A stretch of 64,000 nucleotides of DNA from a virus, in the IMG/VR virus record IMGVR_UViG_3300030685_000353, positions 1 to 64,000 of that record. The stretch is one strand, 5' to 3'. A program made the translations under genes and the position numbers. Position 1 is the stretch's first letter; every line of letters begins with the position of its first letter. The notes below the pieces were generated by a model. That model saw nothing but the letters and a program-made list of their open reading frames with translations. It searched no databases and was not told the DNA's origin. Of this stretch, positions 49,779 to 56,825 are shown piece after piece.

Positions 49779-50201
49779 TCAATTTTTTGACAATTTTATT
49801 TTTCGTGCAAGTTCTTCATATGAATAGTCTCCAACTACTGCATCCATTATGAGAACATCGGGTGATTCAATGTTAGTACCCTTTCCATTGATAGTATCTC
49901 CTTTGGCGTAAGTATTATGTAAGGCGTTCGTAATGCCACTTTGTGAATAATAATGCAGAGTGCCATTGCCATCCTTTACGATTATGTCGTACATAGCGGA
50001 ATATCCTACTACAATAATCGGTCGTTTCAGAGTATTGAGTTCATGACATACGTACTCATTATACTCATCGATATTTTGGGGTGAAGCTACTTTACGAAAG
50101 TCTTTGTCAACTTGGTAGATCGTGCCTATTGTGAATCCCATATATGCATTGCCTGCCATTAAAAATAGTGCTATTGCACCGATGATCAGTATCTTTTTCA
50201 T
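49779..50201 (-). CDS. Exported or membrane-anchored early protein
   Basis: 140 residues. N-terminal signal-like segment MKKILIIGAIALFLMAGNAY; the rest is soluble-looking (PIIVVGYSAMYDIIVKDGNG). Probably anchored in or secreted across the inner membrane. Shares the promoter of the gene at 50204, 2 bases behind it. Confidence 0.6.
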   Translation of the reverse strand: MKKILIIGAIALFLMAGNAYMGFTIGTIYQVDKDFRKVASPQNIDEYNEYVCHELNTLKRPIIVVGYSAMYDIIVKDGNGTLHYYSQSGITNALHNTYAKGDTINGKGTNIESPDVLIMDAVVGDYSYEELARKIKLSKN

Positions 50202-50203
50202 GT

Positions 50204-50794
50204 TTAAAATTTTGAAATAGGAAAGTGGAACGGAAATCTTGATTGGTATGCGGATTGTCTACGTAAGAACTTTAGTTCTCCTTCTTCTCTTTCTCTGTGA
50301 AGGTCTAAGAGGTCCTTTTCGCGATCAGATTGATTAACATATACTCTGATTCTGCCATTTAAACAGAAACCGAACGTTTGTCCTTTATTTATTTCTACAT
50401 TTCCCGTGACCATATTAGTGATTGGGAATGTAATAACTATGCCATCTCTAGGGGTTTGAGTTACCGCTTGGACGCGTTCAGTAACTGATACAGGTTCTTT
50501 ATCACCAAAGAAGTGTAGGCAATAAATTGTATCACCAGCTTTAACATCTTCAAGTTCTTTATAGTCGAGGCGGTTGGCTTTTGCCATAATGTCAGCTGCT
50601 AGAGCTTTACATTTCTCGATTATTTCTGGTTGGTAAGGTAGACATTTTCCAGCCTTCCATTCTTTGCCACCGACTGTGACTTCTGTCTTTTCTGGGACTC
50701 CCGAAGGTAAATCACCACTGTACTGAATAAAGGCTCTGAATACTCCTGTATTCGTGAATCGAACCGTGATGTGTACTTTATTTGTTGTGTTCAT
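50204..50794 (-). CDS. Hypothetical early protein
   Basis: 196 residues from ATG 50794 (MNTTNKVHITVRFTNTGVFR); the longer frame runs into the promoter. Beta-rich with LEDVKAGDTIYCLHFFGDKE, then a charged helical end. Function unknown. Confidence 0.55.
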   Translation of the reverse strand: MNTTNKVHITVRFTNTGVFRAFIQYSGDLPSGVPEKTEVTVGGKEWKAGKCLPYQPEIIEKCKALAADIMAKANRLDYKELEDVKAGDTIYCLHFFGDKEPVSVTERVQAVTQTPRDGIVITFPITNMVTGNVEINKGQTFGFCLNGRIRVYVNQSDREKDLLDLHREREEGELKFLRRQSAYQSRFPFHFPISKF

Positions 50795-50808
50795 TTGATT
50801 TATAATTT

Positions 50809-50852
50809 GATTACAATACAAATATAATACAATTCTAATGAAGTGAGAAACG
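50809..50852 (-). promoter_or_regulatory. Early-type promoter
   Basis: TATATTTGTATTGTAATC (-7 at 50819-50826), distal CGTTTCTC. Confidence 0.8.
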
Positions 50853-50857
50853 TAAGT

Positions 50858-51094
50858 TTACAATTTTGTAACTATAGCGTCTGGAACGACTTCTTTTATT
50901 GCGATATCTAAAAATTCGTGACCAGTGTTAAATGCGACTAACATGTGGTTAGTTATATGTCCTGTTTCGATTAAGATAGTAGCTATTTGGCTATAATCTA
51001 ATCGTTTACGTATCAGGACAAGAACTTCAGGGTTCTGACATGTTATCTGAAGTCCATTCGGCGTTTGATCTCTATTTATTGTTATCAGTGTCAT
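50858..51094 (-). CDS. Small hypothetical early protein
   Basis: 78 residues (MTLITINRDQTPNGLQITCQ). It overlaps the upstream gene by 23 bases. Mixed alpha/beta. Function unknown. Confidence 0.5.
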   Translation of the reverse strand: MTLITINRDQTPNGLQITCQNPEVLVLIRKRLDYSQIATILIETGHITNHMLVAFNTGHEFLDIAIKEVVPDAIVTKL

Positions 51095-51377
51095 TTTGTT
51101 CTCTTCGTGCTTTGCGTAGTTTAACCAATTCTGAATAGTTAATAAGTGTCATGTCATACATTCCTTTTGGCCACCGTGAAAGTTCGGCATTCTCATTGAA
51201 CGTAAGTTTATCGTCTTCGTGCATTATATAATACTCCTGAGTGAGGTTCGCTTTAAGGAGGTCTATTTGGAAAGAAGTTAGTTCAACGTCATTGTTCAAA
51301 ACTCCAGCATATTTGTCATCTTTCGTATAGACCCTTAGGATAGGGTATGTGTATCTTCTAATTGGGAACTTTTTCAT
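51072..51377 (-). CDS. Small hypothetical early protein
   Basis: 101 residues (MKKFPIRRYTYPILRVYTKD), basic N-terminus, helical C-terminus (ELVKLRKARREQNDTDNNK). 6 bases behind the lipoprotein gene. Function unknown. Confidence 0.5.
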   Translation of the reverse strand: MKKFPIRRYTYPILRVYTKDDKYAGVLNNDVELTSFQIDLLKANLTQEYYIMHEDDKLTFNENAELSRWPKGMYDMTLINYSELVKLRKARREQNDTDNNK

Positions 51378-51383
51378 AGTTGA

Positions 51384-51755
51384 TTATTTTGTTGTTACAA
51401 ATTCGAGTTCGTCTCCGTATACTGTGCTGTATTTAGTTGTGATATATGCACGAATATAATATTTTGTGTTCGGTTGGAGGTCGCTTAAGTTGGCAGTAAA
51501 AGTGATTGGAGTTTTGGCCTTTTCAAACAATTCTTGATTCAGTGACATAATTTTGGTATCACGAATAGTGGGTTGTGGATGTGTAGACCAGACTACTCCA
51601 GTTTCTGTTAAAGAGCTTACATGAATGCCGTATCCACCAGATGTCGCATAATTAGCGGAAATCTTGGTTACGGGCGTTGTACTGATATACTGTGTGGTCT
51701 CTGATGTACAACTGAGAGTGAAAAGGATAAGGGCGAAGAGGATATACTTTTTCAT
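51384..51755 (-). CDS. Lipoprotein with fibronectin III-like domain
   Basis: 123 residues from ATG 51755 (MKKYILFALILFTLSCTSET). A short signal peptide is followed by Cys and polar residues, a lipoprotein signal of the Bacteroidota type. The mature part has GVVWSTHPQPTI and LQPNTKYYIRAYITTKY plus YGDELEFVTT, the FN3-like repeat common in Bacteroidota surface lipoproteins. A phage-borne surface lipoprotein expressed early suggests superinfection exclusion. Its start overlaps the stop of a 29-residue membrane peptide (TAATG). Confidence 0.75.
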   Translation of the reverse strand: MKKYILFALILFTLSCTSETTQYISTTPVTKISANYATSGGYGIHVSSLTETGVVWSTHPQPTIRDTKIMSLNQELFEKAKTPITFTANLSDLQPNTKYYIRAYITTKYSTVYGDELEFVTTK

Positions 51756-51844
51756 TATAAATGGAATAAGATGATGAATACTAATCCTAAGATAATTGAA
51801 AGTGCCACGAGGCAAATTTTCTGATAAGTAGTGAAGCGTTTCAT
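51755..51844 (-). CDS. Very small membrane peptide
   Basis: 29 residues (MKRFTTYQKICLVALSIILG LVFIILFHL), one membrane span. Its TAA overlaps the lipoprotein ATG, so translation of the two is coupled. It directly follows an early promoter. Confidence 0.55.
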   Translation of the reverse strand: MKRFTTYQKICLVALSIILGLVFIILFHL

Positions 51845-51855
51845 ATTGTTATGTT

Positions 51856-51901
51856 TTAATTACAATACAAATATAATACAATTCTATCAGTTTGGGAAAC
51901 G
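51856..51901 (-). promoter_or_regulatory. Early-type promoter
   Basis: TATATTTGTATTGTAATT (-7 at 51868-51875), distal CGTTTCCCA; drives the membrane peptide/lipoprotein pair. Confidence 0.8.
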
Positions 51902-51907
51902 TAAGCA

Positions 51908-51945
51908 AAAAAAAAGAAGAGAACTGAGTCCCTTCTTCTTTTTAA
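51908..51945 (-). terminator. Rho-independent terminator
   Basis: The minus strand reads AAAGAAGA-...-TCTTCTTTTTTTTTG with a ~13-base loop, behind the gene ending at 51957. Confidence 0.7.
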
Positions 51946-51956
51946 CAGATTGTTTT

Positions 51957-52640
51957 TTATTTAGCTATAAAGTGAACTGAAAGCATACCGGGTGAGTCTG
52001 TGGCTGGAGCGATCATTACGTCTTTCCAACCGGCTTCCAAGTAGAGTGCCTTGACTTCTTCTAGAATATCGGTGCTTATGCCCTTTGCGTTAATAAAAGA
52101 GTGAATGAAACCGTCTTCTCTAACGTCTTTCGGGTTAGCGTCTTTAACATGAGCTTCGAAGATTGCCACTGTTTCTTCAAGGGAAAGATCGGGGAAGAAC
52201 TTTTTAGGCCCGGTTACAGAGAATGGGCTTTCTTCTCCTACTGGAGGAAGAGAAATGGGCCAGATACCAACCATATCGGCTTCTTTAACTTCATATCCTG
52301 AATCATGGGCTAATGCTTGAGCTTCTATGAATCCGATTCGAGTTCCTGGTGCATTAACCAGTACGGCATAGAATGATTCAGGGTCTCCATTATGAATATC
52401 AAAGACTACGAGGTGGTTTGGATCGGGCATACCTCTGTGTACTGGAATCAACCAACTTTCTGGATAACCAAATTTGTCATCTTCTTCAATGAGGTTCATT
52501 TGAGGATGTGACCTTAATAGAAAGGTGATGTTAATGTTGTTCTTTTCGAAGCCGGAAATACTCCAATTTCTGTTTGATATGAGGATGCAGGGGTTACATC
52601 TTGCATCTGAAATTTCTGATTTGAAAATAATTTTGTCCAT
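51957..52640 (-). CDS. Hypothetical early protein
   Basis: 227 residues, acidic, mixed alpha/beta (PESFYAVLVNAPGTRIGFIE; LEETVAIFEAHVKDANPKDV). The phrase NAPGTRIGFI is echoed by NAPGGRIAFI in the gene at 42347, hinting at a distant shared domain. Own promoter and terminator. Function unknown. Confidence 0.55.
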   Translation of the reverse strand: MDKIIFKSEISDARCNPCILISNRNWSISGFEKNNINITFLLRSHPQMNLIEEDDKFGYPESWLIPVHRGMPDPNHLVVFDIHNGDPESFYAVLVNAPGTRIGFIEAQALAHDSGYEVKEADMVGIWPISLPPVGEESPFSVTGPKKFFPDLSLEETVAIFEAHVKDANPKDVREDGFIHSFINAKGISTDILEEVKALYLEAGWKDVMIAPATDSPGMLSVHFIAK

Positions 52641-52654
52641 TTGATTTTATTATT

Positions 52655-52699
52655 TGATTACAATACAAATATAATACAATTCTAACGAAGTGTAAAACG
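52655..52699 (-). promoter_or_regulatory. Early-type promoter
   Basis: TATATTTGTATTGTAATC, distal CGTTTTAC, directly before the gene at 52640. Confidence 0.8.
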
Positions 52700-52701
52700 T
52701 A

Positions 52702-53064
52702 TCAATAATTATGTAATCTAAGTGTGTGGTCGATATAAAAATCTACAAGGGACTCGATGAATCCATTTCCTTTCGGGAGGTACAGTTCAGAATAATCGTT
52801 GGTTAAAATTTCTTCACGTTTTCCCATTATTGTAACTGTGATGCATTCCTCGTTTGAACCGAAAGTCTTCGTGAATTGTTGGAACTCGTACTTTTCAGTT
52901 ATTTCGTCACCATTTCTGAATTTAATGGAGATGTCTGATTCGCATTCGTCTACAGTACCGGTTACTTCTTCTACGAGGTGATGCCATCTCCAATTTTCGA
53001 CATTTCCTGCTTCTGCCTTGATTACAGTGGCATCACCTTGTAGTTTTAAAAGTGTCTTTAACAT
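52702..53064 (-). CDS. Hypothetical early protein
   Basis: 120 residues, beta-rich (SDISIKFRNGDEITEKYEFQ; EECITVTIMGKREEI). Overlaps the upstream gene by 7 bases. Function unknown. Confidence 0.5.
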   Translation of the reverse strand: MLKTLLKLQGDATVIKAEAGNVENWRWHHLVEEVTGTVDECESDISIKFRNGDEITEKYEFQQFTKTFGSNEECITVTIMGKREEILTNDYSELYLPKGNGFIESLVDFYIDHTLRLHNY

Positions 53065-53297
53065 TTCTTTTTCCCTTTCTTTTTCTCAATTAGAGGTTTA
53101 GGGGCTAAAGAAGATCGGAACCATGCTGCATTTGCGAAAGAAAATTCTGGTGCTTCTTCTTTTTGAAAGAGTTCAGGGTGGCGGGTTCCTGATGCTATGG
53201 ATTGTGCTACGGCAGAATTTGTGTCTACCGAACGTGCTGAATGTTTAAATCCTGATAAAGTTTTGTCTTGTACGTCTCCGATATGTCCTGATCTCAT
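53058..53297 (-). CDS. Small basic early protein
   Basis: 79 residues from ATG 53297 (MRSGHIGDVQDKTLSGFKHS); the longer frame is promoter sequence. Very basic C-terminus (IEKKKGKKKC). Possibly nucleic-acid binding. Confidence 0.5.
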   Translation of the reverse strand: MRSGHIGDVQDKTLSGFKHSARSVDTNSAVAQSIASGTRHPELFQKEEAPEFSFANAAWFRSSLAPKPLIEKKKGKKKC

Positions 53298-53321
53298 AAT
53301 GTATAATTTTATATTGTTGTT

Positions 53322-53368
53322 TTTAATTACAATACAAATATAATACAATTCTAACAGTGTAGGAAACG
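53322..53368 (-). promoter_or_regulatory. Early-type promoter
   Basis: TATATTTGTATTGTAATT, distal CGTTTCCTA. Confidence 0.8.
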
Positions 53369-53381
53369 CTACTCAATTTAT

Positions 53382-53564
53382 TTATTCATGATGTTTTTTA
53401 CAATTATAAATCCGTGCTCTTCTGGAACGTACTATTGAGGTGACTACTGCAATAATGATCGATTCTGCATTGATCAAGATTACGTCCCCTATTTTCGGTC
53501 TGATGCGGTCTGAATTGAACTGTGTCGTTCGACCTCTGTGCAAAATCTTGATTATATGTTTCAT
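53382..53564 (-). CDS. Small basic hypothetical protein
   Basis: 60 residues from ATG 53564 (MKHIIKILHRGRTTQFNSDR); ATG 53606 is also in frame but lies closer to the TGCGCA element. The sequence RPKIGDVILINAESIIIAVV suggests a small beta barrel. Function unknown. Confidence 0.45.
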   Translation of the reverse strand: MKHIIKILHRGRTTQFNSDRIRPKIGDVILINAESIIIAVVTSIVRSRRARIYNCKKHHE

Positions 53565-53599
53565 GTGGCTTAGCAGACGCATAAGGCTTTGTGCCTTTG

Positions 53600-53638
53600 T
53601 GCCCATATAGTGCGCAATGTTTGTCTTAAATGTACAAG
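53600..53638. repeat. Intergenic TGCGCA element, copy 3
   Basis: GTGCCCATATAGTGCGCA followed after 16 bases by TGTACAAG. It adjoins the hairpin at 53641-53671. Confidence 0.55.
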
Positions 53639-53640
53639 AA

Positions 53641-53671
53641 ACTGCATCCTTATAATTGTTAAGGATGCAGT
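53641..53671. terminator. Perfect 12-bp hairpin, probable terminator
   Basis: ACTGCATCCTTA-taattgt-TAAGGATGCAGT, followed on plus by TTTTAT and on minus by TTCTTGTACATTT. It sits behind the KAEK-rich gene and next to a TGCGCA element. Confidence 0.75.
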
Positions 53672-53692
53672 TTTTATATTTCCTTACCCGGA

Positions 53693-54265
53693 TTAATTAT
53701 GGGCTAGGATGGCTTTTTTCAATTTGAAAATCTTTTTGTTACCTTCGATTTCGATACGTAACCATTCATCTCCTTTTTCATCTTTGTCGTAAACTTTCAG
53801 GAGTTTTCCTTCTTGAACCCCGGCTGATCGGAATTTTGAATTTCGGGCTGGGAGGAATGATACGATTTGGTCAGCTTTAAGAGCGGTTTCCGGAGTCATA
53901 AGGTTGGTGGCGTTCGGTGTGATACCATCGATAACTTTCGGAGTAAGTTTTACCTTTGCAGGTTTTTCAGCTTTTGGTGTTACCACTTTTTCAGCTTTTA
54001 CTTTGGCCACTTTTTCAGCTTTTGGTTTTTCAGTTTTTTCCTTGGCTACCTTTTCAGTTTTAGGTGCTTCTGTTTTTTCAGCTTTTGGTTTGGCCACTTT
54101 TTCAGCTTTTGGTTTTTCAACTTTTGCCTTTGGAGCTGTTTTTTCGTTACGAGATGCTACGATTTCTTGGGCTGAGGCTAAATCTTCAGGAGATAAGTTA
54201 CCAGTAGCGATTTTTTTGTTAAGTTCAGTTGTACTGAATTTTGACATTGGGTTTGTTGTTGACAT
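53693..54265 (-). CDS. Lys/Ala/Pro-rich histone-H1-like protein
   Basis: 190 residues. Residues ~45-115 are repeats of K-A-E-K and K-P-K-A-E-K-[VT] (e.g. EKPKAEKVAKPKAEKTEAPK), like bacterial AlgP/histone-H1-like C-terminal domains. The last ~70 residues are a compact domain (SAGVQEGKLLKVYDKDEKGD; WLRIEIEGNKKIFKLKKAIL). The first ~40 form a helical segment. Three tandem promoters precede it, implying strong early expression. Non-specific DNA binding or host nucleoid remodelling is likely but inferred. Confidence 0.65.
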   Translation of the reverse strand: MSTTNPMSKFSTTELNKKIATGNLSPEDLASAQEIVASRNEKTAPKAKVEKPKAEKVAKPKAEKTEAPKTEKVAKEKTEKPKAEKVAKVKAEKVVTPKAEKPAKVKLTPKVIDGITPNATNLMTPETALKADQIVSFLPARNSKFRSAGVQEGKLLKVYDKDEKGDEWLRIEIEGNKKIFKLKKAILAHN

Positions 54266-54309
54266 AATTTCTAAGTTTTTGGAAGTTTATAAAATTGTTA
54301 TTGATTAAT

Positions 54310-54350
54310 TACTATACAAAAATAATACTTTTTGAATGAATGGTAAAAAG
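54310..54350 (-). promoter_or_regulatory. Tandem promoter P1 of the KAEK-rich gene
   Basis: The minus strand reads AAAAAGTATTATTTTTGTATAGTAATT; -7 element TATTTTTG. Confidence 0.7.
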
Positions 54351-54398
54351 TATTTCAAATTATTTTTTCGTTTTGTAAAAGAAATGTTTAGTTTGATT

Positions 54399-54440
54399 TA
54401 CTATACAAAAATAATACTTTTTGACTGAATGGTAAAAAGT
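54399..54440 (-). promoter_or_regulatory. Tandem promoter P2 of the KAEK-rich gene
   Basis: The same TATTTTTGTATAGTAAAT core, within a near-exact ~95-base duplication of the P1 region. Confidence 0.7.
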
Positions 54441-54485
54441 ATTTCAAATTATTTTTTACGTTAAAAAATAATGTTTGGTTTGATT

Positions 54486-54526
54486 TACTATACAAAAATA
54501 ATACTATTCTATAGGTTAGTAAAACG
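54486..54526 (-). promoter_or_regulatory. Tandem promoter P3 of the KAEK-rich gene
   Basis: Third copy of TATTTTTGTATAGTAAAT; its distal part (CGTTTTACTAACC) matches the CGTTT block of the other early promoters. Confidence 0.7.
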
Positions 54527-54537
54527 TATCGAAAAAA

Positions 54538-54759
54538 TTATTCCTCTATAATAAGTTTATTTTCGAACATAGAAGGAAATTCGGTAACGTTCTCACCTTC
54601 TATTTCTAGCATCTTACATACTATTTTTTCTTGCTTGTCATGGACAGTAATTTTGCCGTACGAATCAAATTGAAGCTCTATGCCTAATTTAGTCATCAGG
54701 TCTTCAATCTGTCTGAGTTTCTGAGTTGTTGGATGTGTCTCCAGTAGTCGCTTTGCCAT
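54538..54759 (-). CDS. Small hypothetical early protein
   Basis: 73 residues from ATG 54759 (MAKRLLETHPTTQKLRQIED). ATG 54771 and 54696 are also in frame. The longer forms overlap the membrane peptide gene at 54704 by 56-68 bases. Mixed helix/beta (LGIELQFDSYGKITVHDKQE). Function unknown. Confidence 0.5.
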   Translation of the reverse strand: MAKRLLETHPTTQKLRQIEDLMTKLGIELQFDSYGKITVHDKQEKIVCKMLEIEGENVTEFPSMFENKLIIEE

Positions 54760-54859
54760 CTTTGTGATCATTTATTAGTGGTACAAATATCATTAGTGCT
54801 AGTAAAAGTGTAGCGACTAAGAATGAAAAAATTAACTCTTCGAAAATATTGAGTTCCAT
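54704..54859 (-). CDS. Small membrane protein
   Basis: 51 residues with one span (IFSFLVATLLLALMIFVPLI) and a polar tail. Starts in a TAATG overlap with the upstream small gene. Function unknown. Confidence 0.45.
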   Translation of the reverse strand: MELNIFEELIFSFLVATLLLALMIFVPLINDHKDGKATTGDTSNNSETQTD

Positions 54860-54957
54860 TAGTCGAGGATTTCAAATTCTGCTTCCTCTACAACTCTAAC
54901 TTCTGCTGTGGCGAGGTAAATGAATACCAAAAGTGCCATAATTTCAAGATCTGTCAT
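54859..54957 (-). CDS. Very small membrane peptide with acidic tail
   Basis: 32 residues (MTDLEIMALLVFIYLATAEV RVVEEAEFEILD). First gene behind an early promoter. Confidence 0.45.
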   Translation of the reverse strand: MTDLEIMALLVFIYLATAEVRVVEEAEFEILD

Positions 54958-54970
54958 ATTATTGTTATGT

Positions 54971-55017
54971 TTTAATTACAATACAAATATAATACAATTC
55001 TATCAGCTGGGGAAAAG
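54971..55017 (-). promoter_or_regulatory. Early-type promoter
   Basis: TATATTTGTATTGTAATT, distal CTTTTCCCC. Confidence 0.8.
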
Positions 55018-55022
55018 TCTGG

Positions 55023-55319
55023 TCAATAATTTTGTTTTAACCAAGACTTGAAGCTATTCTTTTTATTTCGTTGATCGTTTTGAGTCTTAAGCGTGGCATA
55101 GAATATGTCGTACTCTTTATAAATTTCATCCCAACTTGGCTTCGTGAAGTCGTTTTTAGGATAGGAATACATTTCGTACCCTAATCGATCTACCAATTTA
55201 CGGGCTGAGGCTTTCATTTCGTCATCGTGACAATCATTTTGATAATTTCCTAATGCCACTGCTATTAAAGCTATCTCTTTACACGATAGTTTCGTTTTTA
55301 TTACTCCATTAATGTCCAT
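55023..55319 (-). CDS. Small hypothetical early protein
   Basis: 98 residues, helical (LSCKEIALIAVALGNYQNDC; DDEMKASARKLVDRLG). Lies 2 bases behind the 71-residue gene. Function unknown. Confidence 0.5.
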   Translation of the reverse strand: MDINGVIKTKLSCKEIALIAVALGNYQNDCHDDEMKASARKLVDRLGYEMYSYPKNDFTKPSWDEIYKEYDIFYATLKTQNDQRNKKNSFKSWLKQNY

Positions 55320-55321
55320 AA

Positions 55322-55537
55322 TTATCTGTATAAAATTACATGTTCACCGAAATATTTTTCAAATACACTTATAAGATTCTCGTAATCTCCAGAGGTTAAT
55401 TCAGCTTGAATTGCGTCGTGGTCGAGGCCGAGTTGTTTAGATAAGTCGCTGGCATATCCAAGTAATACAAATGCATTGCCTTGTGGTCCAGTCAGATCTA
55501 GACTTGGATATTCCGGTTCAATTTTTTTCCTTATCAT
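55322..55537 (-). CDS. Small hypothetical early protein
   Basis: 71 residues, with LDLTGPQGNAFVLLGYASDL then LGLDHDAIQAELTSGDYENL. The phrase GPQGNAF...A...L recalls uncharacterised phage proteins involving a 'GPEGNAF' start. Function unknown. Confidence 0.55.
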   Translation of the reverse strand: MIRKKIEPEYPSLDLTGPQGNAFVLLGYASDLSKQLGLDHDAIQAELTSGDYENLISVFEKYFGEHVILYR

Positions 55538-55549
55538 TTTTTTATTATT

Positions 55550-55594
55550 TGATTACAATACAAATATAATACATTTCTAACAAATGGTAAAAAG
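55550..55594 (-). promoter_or_regulatory. Early-type promoter
   Basis: TATATTTGTATTGTAATC (-7 at 55561-55568), distal CTTTTTAC. Confidence 0.8.
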
Positions 55595-55600
55595 CTTTAC

Positions 55601-56395
55601 TTAAAAACCGAACTTTTTTCCTAAAATTTGTCCCCGTCTTGTATGAACCTCTTCATGTGATAATAATACTATACATTCATTTCGCTTCAATTCATTGTAG
55701 CCGCTTCTCCATTTCTTGTAGAGCAGATCTGCAGCTTTATCCCATCCTTCTTGGGTTTCAGCGATGAATGCCTTATCCTCGTAAAATAAAAATGCATTCC
55801 CTTTAACACCTATTGTAGCATTTTGATTCATTTTGGCATATCCATAACCATTGAACTGTGCCCATGAATTTCGAGTACATATTAATCTCATTGTGAAAAA
55901 GTTACTCAAGTCAAATAGTTCATTTTTCGAGTCGATTATTACAAAATGAGGCAATGTTAATAAAATGCCAACCTCAGTGTCAGAGTTTATGTAACTTATA
56001 TTGAAGCCAGCTTTTTTGTATTTTTTTAATTCAGTGTGCTTTGCCTTACGGAGTAAAGATTCAGAGTCAATATTTAATTCTCTAAGGCGTTGCTCCTCTT
56101 CATTTTGTTTTATCCTTTTAAGGAGCTTTAATAACCCATTCTTCCACCCTTCTAAAGTGTCAGGAATAAAACTTACGCATGGTCTATTGTCGCAATTTAT
56201 TTTTCCGCCATGATAAATTTGATATGACACTTTATAATCATCATTATTGTATCGCTGACGTGATTTTAAGGCCTTTATTTTAAATGTCGTTACAGCTTGC
56301 CTATTCGTTCTAATATTCTCAAAGCCCATCTTCAGAATCTCTTGATATTCAGGGAGGTTCTCAATTACTTTGCGGGTGGTTTCATCAATAATCAT
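55601..56395 (-). CDS. Hypothetical early protein with C-terminal KFGF tail
   Basis: 264 residues. Two related-looking halves: FIPDTLEGWKNGLLKLLKRI and FIAETQEGWDKAADLLYKKW, each after a beta region, suggesting an internal duplication. The end is TRRGQILGKKFGF, the third instance of the shared tail. It has its own early promoter. Function unknown. Confidence 0.6.
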   Translation of the reverse strand: MIIDETTRKVIENLPEYQEILKMGFENIRTNRQAVTTFKIKALKSRQRYNNDDYKVSYQIYHGGKINCDNRPCVSFIPDTLEGWKNGLLKLLKRIKQNEEEQRLRELNIDSESLLRKAKHTELKKYKKAGFNISYINSDTEVGILLTLPHFVIIDSKNELFDLSNFFTMRLICTRNSWAQFNGYGYAKMNQNATIGVKGNAFLFYEDKAFIAETQEGWDKAADLLYKKWRSGYNELKRNECIVLLSHEEVHTRRGQILGKKFGF

Positions 56396-56407
56396 AAAAG
56401 TTATTTT

Positions 56408-56452
56408 TAATTACAATACAAATATAATACAATTCTTCCAACTGGCAAAAAG
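56408..56452 (-). promoter_or_regulatory. Early-type promoter
   Basis: TATATTTGTATTGTAATT, distal CTTTTTGCC; drives the KFGF-tail gene at 55601. Confidence 0.8.
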
Positions 56453-56465
56453 TAAACATAAAAAA

Positions 56466-56495
56466 GTGGCCCCTCTTCACAGAGAAACCACCCGG
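56466..56495 (-). terminator. Terminator behind the tRNA-like cluster
   Basis: The minus strand reads GTGG-ttt-CTCTgtgaAGAG-ggg-CCACTTTTTT, a stem followed by six T residues. Confidence 0.65.
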
Positions 56496-56533
56496 TGGCC
56501 GAAGCCGTGTAATCAAAAATCTTATGAAACTCT

Positions 56534-56624
56534 TGGTGCCGAGGGAGGGTTACGATTCCTCATTCCTTCGTCAGAAGGACTTACACAGCAGCTGAAGCCA
56601 TGTCTACCATTAGTTTACCTCGGC
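56534..56624 (-). tRNA. tRNA-Leu-like gene, anticodon CAG, with encoded CCA
   Basis: Minus strand: a perfect 7-bp acceptor stem GCCGAGG/CCTCGGC, discriminator A and encoded CCA. The anticodon arm is ATGGC-TTCAGCT-GCTGT (anticodon CAG) and a long variable arm has the hairpin TCCTTC-TGAC-GAAGGA, giving the class II shape expected for Leu. Weak points: the D stem is poorly paired and the T loop reads ATCGTAA instead of TTCnAnn. Confidence 0.55.
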
Positions 56625-56688
56625 CACACTCCGTCCGATTATTACGAACCAAATCGATTATGGCATAGCCAATCGGAGGGCAGTGTGG
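56624..56688. ncRNA. Structured RNA candidate between tRNA-like genes
   Basis: Nested complementary arms CCACACT/AGTGTGG (ends) and CCGATT/AATCGG (inside), with a small GGC-tat-GCC hairpin on the minus strand. At 65 bases it is too short for a normal tRNA. It is flanked by tRNA-like genes, so it could be a highly reduced tRNA or another structured element. Confidence 0.35.
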
Positions 56689-56691
56689 GAT

Positions 56692-56707
56692 TGTTTTGAT
56701 CAAAACA
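56692..56707. repeat. 16-bp perfect palindrome
   Basis: TGTTTTGATCAAAACA, self-complementary over all 16 bases, between two tRNA-like genes. It could be a dimer binding site. Confidence 0.6.
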
Positions 56708-56725
56708 GACGGTGATCAGCCATCG

Positions 56726-56792
56726 TGGGGTTAGCAGAATCGAACTACTCTTTGCCGTGCACTAGCCGTCCTAACCGATAGACGAAACCCCC
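56726..56792 (-). tRNA. tRNA-like remnant (Glu-like D arm, shortened anticodon arm)
   Basis: Minus strand: acceptor GGGGGTT/AACCCC (first pair mismatched), D arm GTCT-ATCGGTTA-GGAC like tRNA-Glu, and T arm AGTAG-TTCGATT-CTGCT with 5 pairs. Between D and T arms only 18 bases remain where 22-23 are needed, so no proper anticodon stem can form. It is probably a decayed tRNA or a tRNA mimic. Confidence 0.45.
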
Positions 56793-56825
56793 AGAGTGTA
56801 TAGCTATACCACTCCTTTCTGTCCT

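Noticed and set aside
56370-56699. 109-codon plus-strand frame across the tRNA-like cluster
   Set aside because: It crosses structured RNA genes, a terminator stem and a promoter; no start signal.
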